Below, piece by piece: positions 44,332-53,524 of a stretch of 64,000 nt of DNA (position 1 is the first letter of the stretch; each line of letters starts with the position of its first letter). The notes under the pieces were generated by a model. That model was not told the DNA's origin, ran no database searches, and saw nothing but the letters and a program-made list of their open reading frames with translations. Origin of the DNA: Streptomyces sp. LaPpAH-108 (GTDB lineage Bacteria > Actinomycetota > Actinomycetes > Streptomycetales > Streptomycetaceae). Location of the stretch: positions 1,274,441 through 1,338,440 of the forward strand of contig NZ_KB891987.1 of NCBI RefSeq assembly GCF_000373625.1, in the 5' to 3' direction. Made by a program: the position numbers and the translations under genes.

Positions 44332-44778
44332 TCAGCCGCCCTTCCGCTCGTCGAAGCCCTGGTCCAGCTCGGAGATGCTGCTGAGGGTGCCCGCGATGTA
44401 GGACTCGTCGGCCGCGTGCTGGTTCTTGGTGTAGCGCAGATGGTTGGAGATGTGGGCGCAGGCGTCGAGAAGCGTCTGCACCTGGTCGACCCAGTGTCCG
44501 GCGACATGATCGAGGGCGGCTCCGATGGCGAAGCCCTCGCTCGTGAGTCCGCCGGCCGCTTTCAGTGAGGACATGCGCGCGTGGTCGCTGTAGTGCCCGA
44601 AGTCCTCGAACAGGTCGTGGGCCGCCTTGCCGATGGCAGCCAGGTCCGTCTCGTGCACGGTGAGATCACCGCGCGGAACCGGTCCGCCCCCATCGGGCGG
44701 CACATGGTCGATTTGCGTGTGCGTCGGCCGGTTCTTCGCGGCGTCCGCCTTCAGTTGCTCCCACTCGTCCCACGCCAT
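44332..44778 (-). CDS. Small helical partner protein MAWDEWEQLK (cassette B)
   Basis: 148-aa paralogue of the cassette A small protein: the same MAWDEWEQLK start, DLTVHETDLAAIGKAAHDLFEDF, and VDQVQTLLDACAHISNHLRYTKNQHAADESYI near the C-terminus. It probably pairs with the hairpin of the 760-aa protein encoded 5 bp downstream. First gene of cassette B, 72 bp downstream of the eccC stop on the same strand, so it could be co-transcribed with eccC. Confidence 0.78.
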   Translation of the reverse strand: MAWDEWEQLKADAAKNRPTHTQIDHVPPDGGGPVPRGDLTVHETDLAAIGKAAHDLFEDFGHYSDHARMSSLKAAGGLTSEGFAIGAALDHVAGHWVDQVQTLLDACAHISNHLRYTKNQHAADESYIAGTLSSISELDQGFDERKGG

Positions 44779-44850
44779 CCGTCATCACTCCCCGTTTTGT
44801 CGTGCCGCGCCGCCCGGACGCGGCACCATCAAGCCACAACCGGTGACCGG

Positions 44851-47800
44851 CTAGTACTCCCCCTCCACCCACCCCGTCTGCACCAACGGCTTCCCCCGCT
44901 TGCGTGACACGAAGACCCCCCGCCCCGCGGGCATCGGCCGGGGCCGGACTCCGCCGAGGACGTCGCCCTCGCCGGGGTCGCCCGCGAGGATGAGGCCCTG
45001 GGCGCCGAGTTCCTTCATGCGTTGGAGGAAGGGTTCGTAGGAGGCGCGGCTGGCGCCCGCGGAGGAGCGGGCGATGATGAAGCGGACGCCGACGTCGCGG
45101 GCGAAGGGGAGCATTTCGGTGAGGCCCGCGAGGGGGTTGCCGCTGGAGGTGGAGACGAGGTCGTAGTCGTCGATGACGACGAAGACCTGCGGGCCCCGCC
45201 ACCAGCTGCGCTCGCGGAGCTGCCGCGCGGTCACCTCGGCGGTCGGGGTGCGGCGCTGCATCAGGTCGGCGAGGGCCGTCATGTGGTGGTCCATCTGGCT
45301 GGACATGGGGATGTACTCGGCCAGGTGGGTCGCCGGGGTGACGTCCAGCAGGGAGCGCCGGTTGTCCACGACGAAGAACTTCGCCTCGTCGCCGCCGTAC
45401 CGCAGGGTGAGCTGCCTGATCAGCAGCCGCAGCAGGTTGGACTTGCCGGACTCGCTCTCGCCGAAGACCAGCAGGAACGGGTCCTGCTCGAAGTCGAGGA
45501 AGACCGGCTCCAGGTTGTCCTCGTCGAGCGCGAAGGCGACCCCGCGCTTCGGGAAACGGTCACCGGAGGGCAGCTCGACCGCGTCCAACTGGCGCGGAAG
45601 CAGGCGTACTTCGGGCGCGCCCGGGCCCTGCCAGTGGCGGGAGACCTCGGTGGTCAGCGCGGCCGTGGCGTCCGCCAGATCGGTGTCGGAGGTCAGGCCG
45701 TCGATGCGCGGCACGGCCGCCATGAAGTGCAGCTTCTGCGGGGACAGACCGCGCCCCGGCACCCCCGCGGGCACGTTCGCCGCGACCTTGCGGTCGACCT
45801 CGGAGTCCATGACGTCACCGAGCCGCAGTTCGAGGCGGTTCATCAGGTGGTCCTTGAGGTTCGCCCGGACCTCCATGGAGCGCGACGCCGTGATGACGAC
45901 GTGGATGCCGTACCCCAGACCGCGCGCGGCGATGTCCAGGACGGCGGGCTCCAGACCCTCGTAGTCGGTACGGAAGTTGCCCCAGCCATCGATGACGAGG
46001 AAGACGTCGCCCCAGGGCTGGTCGGTGACCGAGATGTCACCGCGCGCGCGGCGGGCGCGGAAGTCGGCGATGGAGGGGATGCCCGCCGAGCGGAAGTACT
46101 CCTCGCGCCGGGTGAGCACGCCGTACACCTCGGAGACCGTGCGCCGCACCCGCTCCGGGTCCAGGCGCGAGGCGATCCCGCCGACGTGCGGCAGCCCGGC
46201 CACGGCCGAGAGGCCGCCACCGCCGAAGTCCAGGCCGTAGAACTGCACTTCCTGCGGGGTGTGGGTGAGCGCGAAGGAGCAGATCAGGCTGCGCAGCAGC
46301 GTGGACTTGCCGGACTGCGGACCGCCGAGGATCTGCAGGTGCCCGGCCGCGCCGGAGAAGTCCAGCATGAGCCGGTCGCGCCGCTGCTCGTAGGGCTTGT
46401 CGACCAGACCGGCGGGGACGATCAGACGGCCCGCGCCCTCGTAGTCGGGCTGGGTGAGACCGCGGCCCGGCACCGGGGCGAGGCCGGGCAGCAGCGCGTC
46501 GAGCGCGGGCGGGCTCTCCAGCGGCGGCAGCCACACCTGGTGCGCGGCAGGACCCTGCGCCTCCAGACGGCGCACGATGACGTCCAGCACGGTGTCGGCG
46601 AGCGCGTCGTCCACGTCCTTGACGGACTCGGTGCGCTGCTGGGGCACCGCGACGTAGTGCACGGGCACCTCGGTCGCCGTGAACAGCACCGGGCGCCGGT
46701 CCACCGGCAGCGGACCGCCGGACAGCGCGGCGCCGCCCTGCGGCCCCGAGCGGTACACCCCGGAGACGTACGCCGCCTTGAAGCGCACCATTTCGTCCGT
46801 GCCGAACTTCAGGAAGCCGGAGCCGGGCACGTTCGGCAGCTCGTAGGCGTCCGGGACACCGAGGGCGGCGCGGGACTCGGCGGCGGAGAAGGTCCGCAGA
46901 CCGATCCGGTACGACAGATACGTCTCCAGACCGCGCAGCCGCCCCTCCTCCAGGCGCTGCGAGGCCAGCAGCAGATGCACGCCGAGCGAGCGGCCGATGC
47001 GGCCGATCTGCACGAACATCTCGATGAAGTCCGGCTTGGCGGTGAGGAGTTCGCTGAACTCGTCGATCACCAGGACCAGCGAGGGGATCGGCTGCAGGGG
47101 CGCACCGGCGGCGCGCGCCTTCTCGTAGTCGTGGATGTTGGCGTAGTTGCCCGCGTCGCGCAGCATCTCCTGGCGGCGGTTCAGCTCGCCGCGGATGGAG
47201 TCGCCCATGCGGTCGACCAGGGTGAGGTCGTCGGCCAGGTTGGTGATGACGGCGGCGACGTGCGGCATCTGCGACATGCCCGCGAAGGTCGCGCCGCCCT
47301 TGAAGTCGGCCAGGACGAAGTTCAGGGTCTCCGAGGAGTGGGTGACGGCGAGGCCGAGCACCAGCGTGCGCAGCAGCTCCGACTTGCCGGAACCGGTCGC
47401 GCCCACGCACAGACCGTGCGGACCCATGCCCTCCTGCGCGGCCTCCTTGAGGTCCAGCATGACCGGGCGGCCGTCCTCGCCGAGACCGATCGGCACGCGC
47501 AGCCGCTCGGCAAGGGCGCGGGGCCGCCAGGTCCGCTTGGTGTCGACGGAGGCGGCGTCCCCGAGCCCGAGCAGGTCGGTGAACTCCAGGTTGGCGAGCA
47601 GCGGTTCGTCGTCGTCACCGCCGGAGGCCATCCGCAGCGGCGCGAGCTGGCGGGCCAGCGCCTCGGCGGACTCGGGGGAGAGGGCGTCGGGGGTGCCCTC
47701 GTAGACGATCCCGTGTCCGGACTCGAGGCGCAGCGAGCCGGGCCGCACCACGACCGACAGATCGCCCGCCGGGCCGGTGGGCTCGCCCGGCGCGACCTCG

Positions 47801-48819
47801 ACCAGGGTGACGCCGTGCAGGCCGTCGGCCGAGGCGAGCACGGAGTCGGGGAGCAGGGACAGGTCGTCCAGGACGATCACGATGTGCGGCTCGTCCAACA
47901 GGGGCGCCGCGTCCGGGTGGAAGCGCGGGCGGCCGGTGAGCCGGGTCGCCAGCAGGTCCTCCAGCTCGCGCACGTCCGAGCCGATCAGACGGCGGCTGCC
48001 CGCGCCGTCCACCGCGCCCGGGGCCTGCGCGTGCGGCAGCCACTTCGCCCAGTCCCAGTGCGGCAGCGCCTCGCGCCCGGCGGCCACCGCGACGATCAGG
48101 TCCTCGGGGGAGTGCAGCGAGGCCAGCGAGCCCACCAGGGCGCGGGCGCAGGCCCGTACGGAGTCCGGCTCACCGCTGAGCACGACGTGCGAGAAGGCGC
48201 GCAGCGAGACGGCCATCGGCAGGTCGCCGAGCGTGCCGTGCGCCGCGACGAAGCGCTGCATGGCGCCCGCGGTCAGCGGCTCCAGCTGCTCGACCGGACC
48301 GGTGTCCGGCGCGATCAGCGGGGTGGCCAGCGGCTGCGGACCGAGACCGATGCGCACATGCGCGAAGTCCTCGTCGCCCGCCCGGCGTTCCCACACCCGG
48401 CTGCCCTCGGCGACCAGCGCCCACAGCTGCTCGGGGGAGGGGTGCAGGTAGTACTGCGCGTCCCGCTGCGCCCGCGCGGTGCGTACGGCGTCCTTGCGGG
48501 TCTGCGAGAGATAGCTGAGGTAGTCACGGCGCATGTCGGCCAACTGGCCCTGGGAACCGCGCCGGAAGCGGACGACCATCGCGACGGACATGGCGATCGT
48601 CGACGCGATCATGATCATTCCCATGATCTTCATGAACGGCTGGCCGTTCGTGAAGAAGAAGACCACGGAGCCACCCATGCCGAGCGTGGGCAGCAACTGC
48701 ATCAGCACGCTCTCCTGATGCCCGCGCGGCAGTTCCGGCGGCGGCTGGACGGCGATCTCCTGCGTCGGCACGTCGGACGGAAGCGCCCGAGGCGGGCGTT
48801 TGACGACGATCTGGCTCAC
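44851..48819 (-). CDS. eccC: Type VII secretion ATPase EccC
   Basis: 1322-aa motor of the ESX translocon. Two N-terminal membrane helices (about residues 40-85) are followed by a stalk and three FtsK/SpoIIIE ATPase domains. Walker A motifs: GATGSGKSE (near 473), GGPQSGKST (near 832) and GESESGKSN (near 1118). Domain 1 has Walker B with a catalytic Glu (LVLVIDEFSELL); domains 2 and 3 read VFLVIDGWGN and VFVVIDDYD, without Glu, as often seen, so domain 1 is probably the working ATPase. It is a single-chain EccC, not split into Ca/Cb. GTG start at 48819, diverging from eccD. Confidence 0.95.
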   Translation of the reverse strand: MSQIVVKRPPRALPSDVPTQEIAVQPPPELPRGHQESVLMQLLPTLGMGGSVVFFFTNGQPFMKIMGMIMIASTIAMSVAMVVRFRRGSQGQLADMRRDYLSYLSQTRKDAVRTARAQRDAQYYLHPSPEQLWALVAEGSRVWERRAGDEDFAHVRIGLGPQPLATPLIAPDTGPVEQLEPLTAGAMQRFVAAHGTLGDLPMAVSLRAFSHVVLSGEPDSVRACARALVGSLASLHSPEDLIVAVAAGREALPHWDWAKWLPHAQAPGAVDGAGSRRLIGSDVRELEDLLATRLTGRPRFHPDAAPLLDEPHIVIVLDDLSLLPDSVLASADGLHGVTLVEVAPGEPTGPAGDLSVVVRPGSLRLESGHGIVYEGTPDALSPESAEALARQLAPLRMASGGDDDEPLLANLEFTDLLGLGDAASVDTKRTWRPRALAERLRVPIGLGEDGRPVMLDLKEAAQEGMGPHGLCVGATGSGKSELLRTLVLGLAVTHSSETLNFVLADFKGGATFAGMSQMPHVAAVITNLADDLTLVDRMGDSIRGELNRRQEMLRDAGNYANIHDYEKARAAGAPLQPIPSLVLVIDEFSELLTAKPDFIEMFVQIGRIGRSLGVHLLLASQRLEEGRLRGLETYLSYRIGLRTFSAAESRAALGVPDAYELPNVPGSGFLKFGTDEMVRFKAAYVSGVYRSGPQGGAALSGGPLPVDRRPVLFTATEVPVHYVAVPQQRTESVKDVDDALADTVLDVIVRRLEAQGPAAHQVWLPPLESPPALDALLPGLAPVPGRGLTQPDYEGAGRLIVPAGLVDKPYEQRRDRLMLDFSGAAGHLQILGGPQSGKSTLLRSLICSFALTHTPQEVQFYGLDFGGGGLSAVAGLPHVGGIASRLDPERVRRTVSEVYGVLTRREEYFRSAGIPSIADFRARRARGDISVTDQPWGDVFLVIDGWGNFRTDYEGLEPAVLDIAARGLGYGIHVVITASRSMEVRANLKDHLMNRLELRLGDVMDSEVDRKVAANVPAGVPGRGLSPQKLHFMAAVPRIDGLTSDTDLADATAALTTEVSRHWQGPGAPEVRLLPRQLDAVELPSGDRFPKRGVAFALDEDNLEPVFLDFEQDPFLLVFGESESGKSNLLRLLIRQLTLRYGGDEAKFFVVDNRRSLLDVTPATHLAEYIPMSSQMDHHMTALADLMQRRTPTAEVTARQLRERSWWRGPQVFVVIDDYDLVSTSSGNPLAGLTEMLPFARDVGVRFIIARSSAGASRASYEPFLQRMKELGAQGLILAGDPGEGDVLGGVRPRPMPAGRGVFVSRKRGKPLVQTGWVEGEY

Positions 48820-49154
48820 TGCTCACCAATTCCCTTGCCCGACCCCGGCTTTCCGTCCGCCGCCCCGTATCCGGCGGACGCGGGCCGCCGCGCGATCCTA
48901 CTGAGTTCACGGCGCGCGGGTGAGCGGTAGGGTGCCGGATGTTCGCGTGAGCACACGCCGACGCGACCGGAGAATCCGGGGCAACTCGCCTCATCCCCGC
49001 GCGGGAGGGGCCCGGAATCCGGCCGTACGACGGGTCAGCCGCCGCACCCGCGGTGGACGCGGGAGCGAACGGCACAGGACCTTCACCACACGGACGCGCC
49101 CTCGTCACCGGGCGAGCGGAACGCGTCACACCATCACCGAGGGGGAGCAGACAG
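48820..49154. promoter_or_regulatory. 335-bp divergent region between eccC and eccD
   Basis: No gene is visible. Candidate -10 boxes are TAGGAT reading leftward (48895-48900) and TAGGGT reading rightward (48928-48933, with GTTCAC 17 bp upstream at 48905). TCGCGT and ACGCGA form an inverted pair near 48942-48966. Assignments are tentative. Confidence 0.35.
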
Positions 49155-50660
49155 GTGAGCATGACGGCCGCCACCGGCGGACCCGGAACCGGAACACCGG
49201 CCGGGGCCGGTACGGGACTCGGCTTCTGCCGGGTCACCATCGTCGCCCCGGACAGCCGCATCGACGTGGCACTCCCCGACGACGTGCCCGTCGCCGACCT
49301 CTGCCCGGAGATCCTCCGCCTGGCCCGGCAGAGCCCCGAGACGGGCGCCCCGGTCGGCTACCACCTCGTCCGCACCGACGGCACCGTGCTGGACAGCTCC
49401 CGCTCCTTCGCCGCCCAGCGCATCCTCGACGGCGAACTCCTCACCCTGCGCCCCTTCGCGGAGTCCCTGCCCCCGGCCGTCTTCGACGACGTCGCCGAGG
49501 CGGTCGCCGCCGCCGTCACCAAGCAGCACCGGCTCTGGAGCGGCGACCTCACCCGGATCGCGGGTCTGATCGGCGGCGGCGTCCTGCCCGCCCTGCTCGC
49601 CTTCGTGGCCTGGACCGCCGACCCGCGCCACGACATGAACGGCCTGGCGGGCATCCTCGCCGCCGTCACCGGCGTCCTGCTCGTCGTCCTGTCCGCCGTC
49701 CGCGCCCGGGTCTACGACGACCGCGCCTCCTCCGTCGCCCTCGGCCTCGGCGCGCTGCCCGGCATCGGCGTCGCGGGCAGCGGACTGCTGCCGCTCAGCG
49801 GCGGCGAGGGCATCGGCAGACTCCAGTTCCTGCTGGCGTGCGCCGCCGTGCTCGTCGCCTCGCTCGTCCTCGCGCTCGTCTCCCCGCACCGGGACGGCCC
49901 GTTCGTCGCCTTCGTGTTCGCCTCCGGCGTGGCCCTCGTGGCCGTCTTCGTCGCCACCCTGGCCGACTGGGCGCCCACCGAGACGGTGGCCCTGTGCGCC
50001 ACCGTCGCCGTCGGCGCGCTGGCCTTCCTGCCCGGCCTGTCCCTGCGCATCGCCCGGCTCCCGATCGGCTTCGAGGCGCCCAACTCGGCGCCCCGCGCCA
50101 CCGCTTACGGCACCGAGACCGCCGCCCCCGAGCCCGTGGACACCGAGCGCGTCGAGGCACAGGCCCGGCGCGGCCACGAAGTCCTCGTCGGACTGGTCGG
50201 CGGCTGCGCCCTCCTCGCCGTCGGCGCCGGAGCGGTCCTCGGCTTCTCCGACGACGTATGGGCCCAGCTCCTCGCGCTCGCCGCCGGTGTCGCCCTGCTG
50301 ATGCGCGCCCAGCTCTTCCGCTACACCGCGCAGGTCGCCGCCGTCCTCGCGGCGGGCCTCGGCACCCTGGTCCTGCTCGGCCTCGGACTCGCCCTCAACC
50401 CGCCGGAGTCGGTGATGCGCGCGGCGCTGGCGGGCGACCGCACCGACCTCTCGATCCGCACCGTCTGGCTCATCGCGGTCATCGGCCTGGCCGCCGCGCT
50501 CTTCACCGGCCTCGGCCTGGTCCTCTCGCGCGGCACCCTGACCCCGTTCTGGGGCCGGTTCCTGGAGATCTGCGAGGGCTTCGTCCTGCTCACGCTGATC
50601 CCGCTCACCCTCGCCGTGTTCGACGTGTACGCGACCGTGCGGGCGATGACCAGCAAATGA
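49155..50660 (+). CDS. eccD: Type VII secretion membrane protein EccD
   Basis: 501-aa protein forming the bulk of the ESX membrane channel. The N-terminus (about residues 20-105) is a ubiquitin-like domain (CRVTIVAPDSRIDVALPDDVPVADL), followed by about eleven closely spaced membrane helices from residue 140 to the end. GTG 49155 is chosen because GGGGGAG lies 7 nt upstream; ATG 49161 is the alternative. It is transcribed away from eccC and followed by a near-perfect 18-bp hairpin. Confidence 0.92.
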   Translation: MSMTAATGGPGTGTPAGAGTGLGFCRVTIVAPDSRIDVALPDDVPVADLCPEILRLARQSPETGAPVGYHLVRTDGTVLDSSRSFAAQRILDGELLTLRPFAESLPPAVFDDVAEAVAAAVTKQHRLWSGDLTRIAGLIGGGVLPALLAFVAWTADPRHDMNGLAGILAAVTGVLLVVLSAVRARVYDDRASSVALGLGALPGIGVAGSGLLPLSGGEGIGRLQFLLACAAVLVASLVLALVSPHRDGPFVAFVFASGVALVAVFVATLADWAPTETVALCATVAVGALAFLPGLSLRIARLPIGFEAPNSAPRATAYGTETAAPEPVDTERVEAQARRGHEVLVGLVGGCALLAVGAGAVLGFSDDVWAQLLALAAGVALLMRAQLFRYTAQVAAVLAAGLGTLVLLGLGLALNPPESVMRAALAGDRTDLSIRTVWLIAVIGLAAALFTGLGLVLSRGTLTPFWGRFLEICEGFVLLTLIPLTLAVFDVYATVRAMTSK

Positions 50661-50661
50661 G

Positions 50662-50701
50662 CCGACGGGGGACCGGAGCGTCGGCTCCGGCCCCCCGTCG
50701 G
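50662..50701. terminator. Hairpin terminator after eccD
   Basis: 18-bp stem with one mismatch (50662-50679 with 50684-50701), GTCG loop, starting 2 nt after the eccD stop; also lies at the end of the convergent DUF397 gene. Confidence 0.85.
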
Positions 50702-50717
50702 GTCGTACGCGGTGCGC

Positions 50718-51053
50718 TCAGCCCTCCCCGGCCTGGGCCTCCTCGGCCCGGAACCGCTCCTGCGCCTCCAGCCCGCCGTTGTGCTCCATCGGGCGCAGGT
50801 CGAACTCCCCGTCCCGTGCGCCCAGGACGAAGGCCCGCCACTCGGCCTCGGTGTAGCGCAGCACGGTGTCCGGGTCCAGCGAGGACCGCATCGCCACCGC
50901 GCCCTCGGGCATGTACGCGATCTCCACCCGCTCCTCGTGCTCCTCGGTACCCGGCGCCGAGTGCCACTCCAGCCCCGAGATGTCCACCGCGTACAGCTCG
51001 TCCCGCTCCCGTTCCTTACGCGCTTTCAGTTCCAGGTCCTCGGCGTCGGTCAT
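50718..51053 (-). CDS. DUF397-domain protein
   Basis: 111-aa protein with the DUF397 pattern: LEWHSAPGTEEHEERVEIAYMPEGAVAMRSSLDPDTVLRYTEAEWRAFVLGARDGEFD (strand, strand, R-S/D-S, then EWRAFxxGxxxGEFD). DUF397 proteins are small actinobacterial regulators, usually beside a helix-turn-helix gene; none is adjacent here. ATG 51053 with AAGGACGA upstream is chosen; a GTG at 51098 would add 15 residues. Confidence 0.88.
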   Translation of the reverse strand: MTDAEDLELKARKERERDELYAVDISGLEWHSAPGTEEHEERVEIAYMPEGAVAMRSSLDPDTVLRYTEAEWRAFVLGARDGEFDLRPMEHNGGLEAQERFRAEEAQAGEG

Positions 51054-51349
51054 CGCGGCCGTCGTCCTTCCATCCGTACCGGCGAACTGTGAAGTCACCC
51101 TACTGGGCGGGGTTCTGGCAGGTCATGGATTCGGGAGGGAGCGTGCCTGGGGCTTCGGACGGGGTACGGCGACGGAGGCCGGCCGGGGGTGGGGCGCGGG
51201 AGGTGCCGCCCCGCCCCTGGCCCAGACGGTGCACTGCCCCGTCGCCGACAGCCGGGGCGCGGTCGGCGACACGTCCCGCCCGTCGGCGACGAGGCGGACG
51301 ACGACACCGCCCGGCCTGGAACTGCCCGGGCCGAGCCCCGTCCCGTCCC

Positions 51350-51482
51350 GGAACCGCCCGGGACGCGCCACCTCCCGAATCGGAACCGCCCGGGACGCGC
51401 CACCTCGCCCTGGCCCGGAACCGTCAGGGACGCACCACCTCGCCCTGGCCCGGAACCGTCAGGGACGCACCACCTCGCCCGC
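51350..51482. repeat. Tandem array of 32-35-bp repeats before the beta-propeller gene
   Basis: GGAACCG-type units start at 51350, 51382, 51417 and 51452 (periods 32, 35, 35). The last two units share GGAACCGTCAGGGACGCACC and read through CACCTCGCCC without a difference. A degenerate unit precedes at about 51318. The 512-bp gap 51054-51565 holds no gene; besides the array it must contain the two divergent promoters, which I could not place. Confidence 0.8.
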
Positions 51483-51565
51483 GTCCCCCCCCATCGCCGA
51501 ACCACGCCAGGCCCAGAAAGACCAGCGGAGCACCCCGCCCCCCCAACGCCCCCGAAAGGCCCCCG

Positions 51566-53029
51566 ATGACCTCGCCCCCGCCCTCCGCCTTCACCGCCTC
51601 CACCCTCGCGGTCGACCAGCAGCGCCGCCGTCGCCGTACCCGGCTGCTCCTCGGCGGAGCAGCCGCCGTCGTGCTCGCGTGTCTGGCGCTGTGGGCCTGG
51701 GCCGGCAGCGGAGGGACGTCCGGGGGTGACGACCGGCCCGCGCCCGCCCCGCAGGCGCCGGACGCGGTCCGTCGTACGGCCGAGACGCCGCCCCGGTCGG
51801 TCGAGGGGCGGGCGGCCGTGCGGTACCGCGAGGAGATCCGCCAGGTCGGCGCCACCGCGGACGCGCCCGGAGCCTGGGCCACGGAGAGGACCTTCGCCAA
51901 GGGCTTCGTCAACACCGTGAAGGGCTTCTCCCTCACCCGGGCGAACGCGACCGACGCGAAGGGCGACCGCCCCGCCTGGACCCTGACGTTCCCCGGCCCG
52001 CTGTGCGCCACCACCCGGCACGTCAGCGCGGCGGGCTGGACGGCCGTCGCCTACGCGGGTGAGCGCGTGGACCCGGGCCAGAGCCTGAGCGCCCCCTGCG
52101 ACCGGCTCGCCGTCATCGACCTGGACACCGGGAAGAAGCGCTGGGAGACCCGGCTCGGCACTGCCGACGCCCCGGCGGGCAACGTCAACGTGACGATGAC
52201 CGACGGCGCCGTGATCGTCGCGGGCGACCAGGGCTCCGCCGCGTACGACACCACCCACGGCACGCGCCTGTGGACCCGCTCCGACCGGGGCACCTGCACG
52301 GACACCGGCTTCGCGGGCGGCGGCCCCGCCCTGCTCGCCCTCGCCCGCTGCGGCGACTCGGCGGCCCCCCGCTTCCGCGTCGAACGCGTCGACGCCCACA
52401 CCGGCCGCACCACCTGGACGTACCGCGTCGGCGACGGCATCGAGAGCGTCCACCTCGCCTCCGCCCGGCCCGCCGTGATCGCCGTCGCCGCCGGAGACGT
52501 CGAGGTCAGCCATCTGATCCCGCTCGACGAACACGGCCGGGCCCGCGGCACGATCCGGCTGGCCGACACCCACACGCCCACCGGCTGCGACCGCCCCTTC
52601 AGCGCCGTGGTCGAGAGCTGCCCGTCGGTCGTCGTCGGCACCCGGCAGCTGTTCCTCCCCGTGGACGACGACATCGTCGCCTTCGGCCTGGCCACCGGGA
52701 GGAGCGGTCGCCGCTTCGCCTCGCCCACCGGCGCCATGACCCCGCTGGAGATGAACGGGGACCAGCTCATCGCCTACCGTGAGGGCAGCGGCTTCACCCC
52801 CTCCGCCGTGGTCTCCCTGGACCCGGCCACCGGCAAGGAACGCCCGCTGCTGCTCTTCGGCGCGAACCCCGACGACCTCGCCGGGACGGACGACCCCACC
52901 CGGGACGACATCCTCTACGAGCACGGCCGCCTCTTCTTCGCCGCGACCAGCGCCTACGGCCCCATCGACAAGGGCCACCGGGGCGAGCTGTCCAACGTGG
53001 CGGTCGGCATCGAGAGCGTCGCCCGCTGA
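51566..53029 (+). CDS. Membrane-anchored PQQ-like beta-propeller protein
   Basis: 487-aa protein with a basic cytosolic N-terminus (QQRRRRRTRLLLGG), one membrane helix (about residues 27-46, GGAAAVVLACLALWAWAGSG) and a large outer domain. The repeats AVIDLDTGKKRWETRLG, AYDTTHGTRLWTRS, ERVDAHTGRTTWTYRVG and VSLDPATGKERP are the D-x-x-T-G-x-x-x-W blades of PQQ-like propellers. The cofactor-binding residues of true quinoprotein dehydrogenases cannot be identified, so it is probably a structural or sensing propeller. ATG 51566 with GAAAGG upstream. Long frames upstream that join it to eccD are artefacts. Confidence 0.82.
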   Translation: MTSPPPSAFTASTLAVDQQRRRRRTRLLLGGAAAVVLACLALWAWAGSGGTSGGDDRPAPAPQAPDAVRRTAETPPRSVEGRAAVRYREEIRQVGATADAPGAWATERTFAKGFVNTVKGFSLTRANATDAKGDRPAWTLTFPGPLCATTRHVSAAGWTAVAYAGERVDPGQSLSAPCDRLAVIDLDTGKKRWETRLGTADAPAGNVNVTMTDGAVIVAGDQGSAAYDTTHGTRLWTRSDRGTCTDTGFAGGGPALLALARCGDSAAPRFRVERVDAHTGRTTWTYRVGDGIESVHLASARPAVIAVAAGDVEVSHLIPLDEHGRARGTIRLADTHTPTGCDRPFSAVVESCPSVVVGTRQLFLPVDDDIVAFGLATGRSGRRFASPTGAMTPLEMNGDQLIAYREGSGFTPSAVVSLDPATGKERPLLLFGANPDDLAGTDDPTRDDILYEHGRLFFAATSAYGPIDKGHRGELSNVAVGIESVAR

Positions 53030-53224
53030 CCCCGGCCGGAGCCGCCGCGACCCCCTGGTACCCTGAGTGACGGCCGTTCGTGTCAGCACCCCCGCAGCAG
53101 CTGCTTCATCGCACCCGCTTCGGAGGCCGCGCCCGACGGCTTCCCCGCCTTCCGAGTCACGGAAGCACCCCCGAGAGTCAGACCGGGGGCACTCGAAGGC
53201 AACCCAAGAACCCGAGGAGTACGC

Positions 53225-53515
53225 GTGTCGCTCGACGCCGCTACGAAGAAGCAGATCATCGCCGAGTTCGGCCAGAAGGAGGGCGACACCGGCTCCCCCG
53301 AGGTCCAGGTCGCCATGCTCTCGCGTCGGATCTCCGACCTGACCGAGCACCTCAAGGCCCACAAGCACGACCACCACTCCCGCCGTGGTCTGCTGATCCT
53401 GGTCGGCCAGCGTCGCCGCCTGCTGCAGTACCTGGCCAAGAAGGACATCCAGCGCTTCCGCGCCCTGGTCGACCGCCTCGGCATCCGCCGCGGTGCGGCC
53501 GGCGGCGCCAAGTAA
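53225..53515 (+). CDS. rpsO: 30S ribosomal protein S15
   Basis: 96-aa S15 with the family core [51 protein letters not shown]. It binds 16S rRNA early in 30S assembly. GTG start with GAGGAG 6 nt upstream. A TACCCT -10 candidate is at 53059-53064, leaving a leader of about 155 nt that might carry an S15 autoregulatory structure, though I see only a weak hairpin (CCCCCG...CGGGGG near 53167-53191). It forms an operon with pnp through an intergenic hairpin. Confidence 0.96.
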   Translation: MSLDAATKKQIIAEFGQKEGDTGSPEVQVAMLSRRISDLTEHLKAHKHDHHSRRGLLILVGQRRRLLQYLAKKDIQRFRALVDRLGIRRGAAGGAK

Positions 53516-53524
53516 GACGCCACG

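Noticed and set aside
45022..48930. 1302-aa open frame antisense to eccC
   Set aside because: Pure shadow of eccC with Arg/Gln/Leu-rich composition and no domain.
51350..51482. CRISPR array
   Set aside because: The 32-35-bp units are directly abutting without spacers.
48920..51565. Fusion of an eccD-region frame to the propeller protein
   Set aside because: The segment before 51566 is a wrong-frame reading through eccD and the repeats; the propeller gene has its own ATG and ribosome site.
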